NCBI GenBank assembly: GCA_002751075.1
Contig: NAOQ01000053.1
Span: 46,753 to 59,525, forward strand
Source: Ichthyophonus hoferi
Taxonomy: Eukaryota; Opisthokonta; Ichthyosporea; Ichthyophonida; Ichthyophonidae
Length of the DNA: 12,773 nt
Reading direction: 5' to 3'
The notes under the pieces are model-generated. The model was not told the origin of the DNA. It ran no database searches and was given only the letters and a program-made list of their open reading frames with translations. Numbering within the stretch: the first letter of the stretch is position 1; each line of letters begins with the position of its first letter. Shown in pieces: positions 7,495 to 12,773 of the stretch. The translations under genes were made by a program, and so were the position numbers.

Positions 7495-10400
7495 CCAAGT
7501 ATAATTAATTAATTAATTATAATGCGTCTATAAATAGAATAACTACACAGAATAGTGTTCAATTGTTTTTAAAATAGATTATGAGATTTAATTGATCATA
7601 GTGTTGCTTCTGTAGGATTACACTATACTATACTTTGCTATACTTTAGTATACTAAACTATACCATACCATGCCGTAATGCCGTATAAAATCTATGTGAG
7701 CTTAATCTAAACAATAGTTATGGCTTTTTCATACCAATTATAATTAATTAGTAATTAGTAATTCAAATGAGGGAGACAAAATTATATGTTAAGTTCTGTC
7801 CTAATTAGAGAAATACATCACACTAATCCTATTGGATTAGGTTAATTTTAATTTATTACATGATAAGCCTTTTTTAATTATAATCAAATTAAAAATAATT
7901 GAATAAACACCGATCTAATTAGCTATTGGTACAAATAGTCGACCAAGTCACAGCTATTTAATTTTTACACATCATTAATCAATATAAAATTGAATCAGAT
8001 GTATATTATATTATCTTATGGGTTCTTTTAAACATGTTTTCAAGCAATATTGTTTTTATATGTAGTTATGAAATTCCAGTTGAAACAAAAAAAAAATAGG
8101 AGAAGTACGATTTTAGAACCAAAGCATTTATTGATCTTTTACAGTTCATTTTTAAAAAAATTATTGTTAATATATTCGCTTATTACTAAAAAAAAGAAAA
8201 GACGCTCCGTCCTGGTTAAATTTGATAGGAACTCTTTGTAAATGTTAAAAAGAGCTTTTGCCTGCAGACTACTTGACAACGTTTGCCAAACGGAGCTCAT
8301 TAATATCAATACAAATTTTATTCCCCATCAATCACATACCTTGTCTTTATTTTAACCCATTAGCCTAACAATGACACGTGCATATCAGGTGGTAAGCTAC
8401 ATTGTGAACAAACCTAGCAACCCTATTTCAACTATACAATGGTTCATATATGTAGAATAGTTTAGAATATATACTAATGAATTGGATAATTATGTTATGG
8501 TTACTTTACCTGTGTTGTTTACGTAGTTACGTTTGGAAAAAAATATATAGACTACTGGTAACAGTTAAAAATTACAAATACTCTTGCAGAGAGTATAGAT
8601 TACTATTTTTTGATTCTTAATATATTTAATATATGCAATCATACATAAGCTATGGTAACATAATTTATCATCTTGTTAATTTGCAGTTATTTGGAATCCT
8701 TAGTAAATATTACAGAGTTGTATAAAAATTTATTAACTACTGAGTAAAACTCAGTGATACCCAATTATATAGGTATATGCACAAATTGAAACCCAATCAT
8801 ATGATTTGTGCACAATATCTGTTTAGCAAAATCTCCCATTTTTGACACCATTGAATATATTCAAAGTGATAACTATTACAGCTACCATATATTCCCAATA
8901 GGATATGTTAGTGACTCAATGTACTATCTTTGCATTGGTTGCAGTCATGTATATCATGCATAAATATAAATGTAGTAACGACCATAAGAGGGGTGTTTCC
9001 ACAGGCTGCTTTGAGGCAGCAAATAAACTATAACAAGAACGGGTTAGTTTCCAATAACTGGATCAAGATACTTTTCAGCACACAGAAAAACACATTTATC
9101 TAAGAATAAAAAACCAATTAGAGACCCTAATCTTATGGAAAAATCACTAGAACTATCACAGATTGCTATAATGTATCTAGAAAGTAGTGAAACGTTAGTT
9201 TAAGTTTAATATTATTGTTATGGATAATTTCCTGATTGGTAAAATGTCTCCATAAGGAAAAGGGAGAAAGCCTGTGAATTTGTCTAATACTCTCTAAAAA
9301 ATAACTCAGCATTATACAACTAAGCCCCGGATACTCTCTCAGAACTAGATCCTAACATGTAAATAACTAATATAATATTAAGAACGTTATTACTGATGAG
9401 TTGTAAAATTTCTAAATTAAAGATAATACTGTTAAAATACAATTATGGATCAGCTGTTATCAAAACATATCATTGCTTGGATAAAAATTATATTTTATCA
9501 GCCATGACAGACTAAATTAATCTCATTATTATAATTAAAATAAGGGATTGATTCCTGACCTAGAAACTCTCATAATTTATTAATATTAAGATCAGTCGCT
9601 ATAAATCAACAAAAATAGTAATTAATTAGTAAGCAATTAAAGGAGTGCTGTTGAAAACCCTGACTGATGAGGGAACGGCTAATAAAAAATATGTAAATAA
9701 AATAAAAACACTTAAGTCATTAAACACATTTCAAATTAATTGCTAGATTAATTAGACGTTCACTTATGCAAGCCAATAGATTTATAGTCACTTTATAATT
9801 GATAAAAAATAAACGTCATTACCTTTAATATCCTCTAACTAGTTGTTTATATTTAACAATTTTTTTTTGTAATTATCAGTTGACATCTATAGCAATCTGT
9901 AGTAATTCTAGGGGCTTATTCACAGGCTCAGGGTCTCCAGTTAGTTTTTTATTCCCTTATAGTTGGGATTTTTAAGGGCTAGAGAATATCTTAATCCAGC
10001 TTTATAAAGAACCACAAATTTCAGTTTGGCTAATAGGCTTTTTTTGGAGCGTTAGTAAATTATGACTGAAAACGGTTGAAAGCACCACCAATAACTAGTT
10101 CACCAATTGAATCTTTAAATTATTTTATTATACGAGACCCTTAACTATAAGTCTCGTTTATAGTCTTATTGTGTTCTGAGTATGAGGTAACAACTTTCCC
10201 AATAGCTACTTCTAATTTTATTAATGTCAGCTGACTGTTTATTTGCAATAGTAAGCTGGATAGTGACAAAATATAAAGCAGTGGTCAATTGCCTATCTTT
10301 ATATATATTATATATATAAAGTATTTTTATAAAGATTAATTTTAAATTTTAAATAATAAGATATTATTTAGTTAATATATAGGAAATTGAGTCTAGTAAA

Positions 10401-11630
10401 TAATATATATCATTTTTATAAAGTTATATAGTTATTCCAGGTAGTTACTCTAAAATAATGAGTCTCCGTGATCTTTTATGAGTTGTGTTAGCTAATAAGA
10501 ATATCTGTGTTTTGTCTAAACTACTTATAACCGTTCCGCTAACTGCACTGTTATGGCTCATTCTTTTATTTCTATTTTATATATGGTATATTATATTTGC
10601 TTATTACTGGTTTTAGTGTTTATTTCTATAATGCTGACAATTCAATCAATTCATATAATAAATCTGAGCATTAATTGCATAACTTTCTAAACTAGGTTAA
10701 ATTGATTTGTCGATACATAGTATGCGAACATATACATTAATGGATTAGCTAACTAAGATTTTTTTTTTGAAAGTCGAGATTGGTTAATGAATACAATTAG
10801 AACCAATCCCATATTAACTAAAGTTTCTTTTAATTTCGAGCTACTGATGTTGTTGATGCCGCGATCTTATAGAACATGTGAAACAAAAGCTTGGGTGTTT
10901 CAGGGATTAGACACGCCGTCATAATTTAATTATAAATTGTAATAATATTGTTCAAAGTTGTATTATACCCTGATGAAAGAAAAGCGTGGGACCGTGTTTG
11001 GTGTATGTACCGTCACCCTCTGGATCGGCTCGCGTGTCTTTATTTATAGTTCATCGAATACTCCCCTTCCATAACTCTTGGTGAGTTTTTTTTTTAATAA
11101 GGCGGATTGAGAGCTTTGAACCATTCACCAATATTAATAAATAACAAATAGAAACATACGTGAGATACATACGAAACCTATATTGATAGGTAAGTTACTC
11201 GTAAACTAACCATCATTTGAATAATGATCATATACCGCATGCTACTGGCTTTTGAAAGCACTGGCTATATATAAAAATACAGAGGATAACCAAGAATCTG
11301 TTTCCGACCCACATACAACGGCGTTGGAGCCGAAATGTTTAATTAATTTGGGTATTTCTTTATATAGCTATAAGTATTTAATATTACTAGCAATTATTAT
11401 TGCGTATGTGACATGAAAAAATAGTTTAATCAATTGGTGTTAGATAGCAATCCAAGGTGATCATTCTAATGAAGGTGTAATTGTGTTAGACTGACATATA
11501 ATCAAACAATTGTAATGGGCCAAAAAACTTCTGTGAATTGTAATAGCCAGTAGGGACTTGATAATTACTCTCATTTACGTTAGCGAACACAGCTACAATT
11601 AACAATCACGATAGGCAAAGGTTGGAAAAG
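7495..11630. other. AT-rich intergenic region with no supportable gene
   Basis: About 4.1 kb with frequent stops in all frames and no conserved protein block, tRNA-like box or transposon end that I can recognise. Small items inside it are a TACTATACTTTAG-like repeat patch (about 7620-7665), a 13-base interrupted palindrome CGTTTG-C-CAAACG at 8280-8292, a TATATA run (about 10300-10320), two overlapping hairpins at 10132-10163, and a short GC-richer, CpG-containing patch at about 10980-11040. The sequence looks less repetitive than the introns to its left. Confidence 0.7.
10132..10163. other. Two overlapping, mutually exclusive hairpins
   Basis: ACGAGAC (10132-10138) pairs perfectly with GTCTCGT (10151-10157). 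CTATAA (10145-10150) pairs perfectly with TTATAG (10158-10163). The arms interleave with no bases left between the second, third and fourth arms, so both stems cannot form together. There is no flanking gene or poly-T run to give it a role, and chance is possible. Confidence 0.3.
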
Positions 11631-11631
11631 G

Positions 11632-11639
11632 ATAAAAGG
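11632..11639 (+). promoter_or_regulatory. TATA-like box (ATAAAAGG) upstream of the secreted-protein gene
   Basis: The motif ATAAAAGG followed by GAGCG lies 71 bases before the ATG at 11703. Initiation about 30 bases downstream would give a leader of roughly 40 bases. If real, it favours 11703 as the start codon. AT-rich DNA produces such motifs by chance, so the support is limited. Confidence 0.35.
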
Positions 11640-11702
11640 GAGCGTATTTAGTTTCCATATTATCAGTTATATTAAAAAGAAAACAATAGTAATAAAATAA
11701 AA

Positions 11703-12773
11703 ATGTCTGTTCGACACATAAGCTTTTTAGCCCTTTAGTTAGCCTTGTCAGATGCTGCTATCACCGACCCCAAGCGAGCTCAGCCCCTTCACACGGTAAC
11801 TATACACACCAGTACGTATGCTACTTTGGACGATGCTTGGGAACATTCACCCAACGATGACTACAGGAGCAATAAATTTTACGCCAAACTGCCGGTAGGC
11901 TGGTCAATTGCCGAGGATAGTTCAGACGCTAGGACCGCCATTCAGTTGTACAACTTTGGCTCTGAGTATCTTGTTCTTCAAAATGTTGCACTTAACCATA
12001 TTCTAAACGTTATTACGGGTCAGGCTGTTATTGTCGAGAATCTTGGTATAATATCCAATGTCTCTGTACCTAGTCGCATCCTTATAAAAAAGGATGACTC
12101 TGCCCCCGTGGAAAGGAAGTCTCATGTAACCGTACCCATTACTAACCTGATTACATTTAAGGGCCGAGATTATGCTATGGTGGACAACGCTCTGCCCACG
12201 GACAAAGAGGAAAGTCGCTGTGATTCTCTTTTTTACGAGCTCACGGACGGGTGGGAGGTAGCTGCTGACAATCAGGATACCCATGCCGTCATGATCTCTC
12301 CTCGATTCCCTTTCAAGTATCTTTGTAAAGTCACAGCATCAGGTCAAGGCTATGCTTACCGTTGGAAGACAGCTGCATGCAAGTCTGATATGCTGGTAAG
12401 AGTCAGCGTAGATAACAAAGAACTGGTATCCTTGAACGTTGGGATGTGTGGTGCAGTGATGGTCAGCAGAAAAAGTGAGCGCACCAGCACATGGACTCAA
12501 GAAACAAACATAACCAACGTATACAAGGTTACCAAAGACAGCCAGGAGCACCACTATGCTGTCCTTGACAATACACCTGCCGACCAAGCGTACTTGTCAA
12601 ACACCCCTGAAGGTACATGTGACAATTGCTGTCAAAATGTTGCCATGAAGATTCCCATGGGATGGGAGCTTGCCAATAATACTATGCCTGAATACGTAGA
12701 GGCCGCTAGTCAACCATGGGGAACTTACTGTACCGGCGGCATGACTTTTGACGGCAAGCCCTGTGAGGATTCC
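11703..12773 (+). CDS. Unrecognised secreted protein with three GW-x-I/V/L-A repeats, 3' end outside the window
   Basis: I do not recognise the family. The frame is open from 11739 to the window edge (345 codons) with no intron, and GC is clearly higher than nearby. With ATG 11703 as residue 1, the start reads M-S-V-R-H-I-S-F-L-A-L, a stop (TAG 11736-11738), then L-A-L-S-D-A. This resembles a signal peptide interrupted once. Alternatively CCCTTTAG at 11731-11738 is a splice acceptor and the true start is in an upstream exon. The body holds three diverged repeats spaced 117 and 137 residues apart, around G-W-S-I-A (Trp67), G-W-E-V-A (Trp184) and G-W-E-L-A (Trp321). The first two have F-Y just before, and each is followed about 20 residues on by an aromatic patch (FGSEYLV, FPFKYLC, WGTYC). 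Repeats 2 and 3 carry cysteines and repeat 1 has none. N-x-S/T sites (NVS, NIT, NNT) fit passage through the secretory pathway. Confidence 0.7.

Noticed and set aside
8050-8241. A 63-codon Lys/Leu-rich frame in the intergenic region.
   Set aside because: It is poly-A driven low complexity with no conserved motif and no splice or promoter context.
8200-8292. GCTCCGT at about 8202 and ACGGAGC at about 8290 as terminal inverted repeats of a small transposon.
   Set aside because: Only seven bases match exactly, with no clear target-site duplication and no internal element character.
9005-9020. GCTGC/GCAGC stem-loop as a histone-type 3' end or terminator.
   Set aside because: The stem has only five bases, the consensus does not match the histone stem-loop, and no gene lies upstream.
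9392-10977. Three CTGATGA words (about 9393, 9663 and 10969) as possible hammerhead ribozyme cores or C boxes of snoRNAs.
   Set aside because: None is followed by a proper stem and GAAA in hammerhead geometry, and none has a matching D box with terminal stem.
12003-12587. Two minus-strand open frames of 93 and 82 codons.
   Set aside because: They lie antisense to the long plus-strand secreted-protein frame, which has consistent repeats and coding character.

Overview
The window is nuclear DNA from an intron-rich eukaryote, most likely an animal. It is AT-rich overall, its GT-AG introns are packed with AT microsatellites and minisatellites, and polyadenylation is of the AATAAA type. The sequence alone does not let me name the species.

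Layout: (1) Positions 553-7486, plus strand, hold ten exons of a gene for the non-catalytic core protein 2 of mitochondrial complex III (cytochrome b-c1, UQCRC2-type, M16 peptidase fold). All exon joins are in phase, from an N-terminal stretch near the presequence cleavage point to the TAA stop. The start codon and most of the targeting presequence lie in an exon I could not find, probably upstream of the window. (2) Positions 7495 to about 11630 are AT-rich and intergenic, with no gene I can support, only small hairpins and one short GC-richer island. (3) From 11703 (or 11739) to the right edge there is a long open frame of higher GC. It encodes a secreted-looking protein with three diverged repeats centred on a Gly-Trp-x-Ile/Val/Leu-Ala motif. 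Its 5' end is ambiguous because an in-frame TAG at 11736-11738 sits inside the apparent signal peptide and also at a splice-acceptor-like site.

The most interesting structure is inside the first gene. At least three exon boundaries (exon 4 start, exon 4 end, exon 5 end), and probably two more (exon 1 start, exon 2 end), have decayed partial copies in the adjacent introns. Some still show the old reading frame, and one keeps a GT donor at the matching position. Intron 9 starts with a G-quadruplex-like G-rich run and ends with a roughly 400-base pyrimidine-rich tract that is partly complementary to it. Exon 1 is flanked by AT-rich repeats in opposite orientation that share a 22-base perfect inverted match.

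The two genes show no functional link: one is a housekeeping respiratory-chain subunit, the other an unknown secretory protein. No RNA gene, CRISPR array, retroelement or intact transposon was seen.
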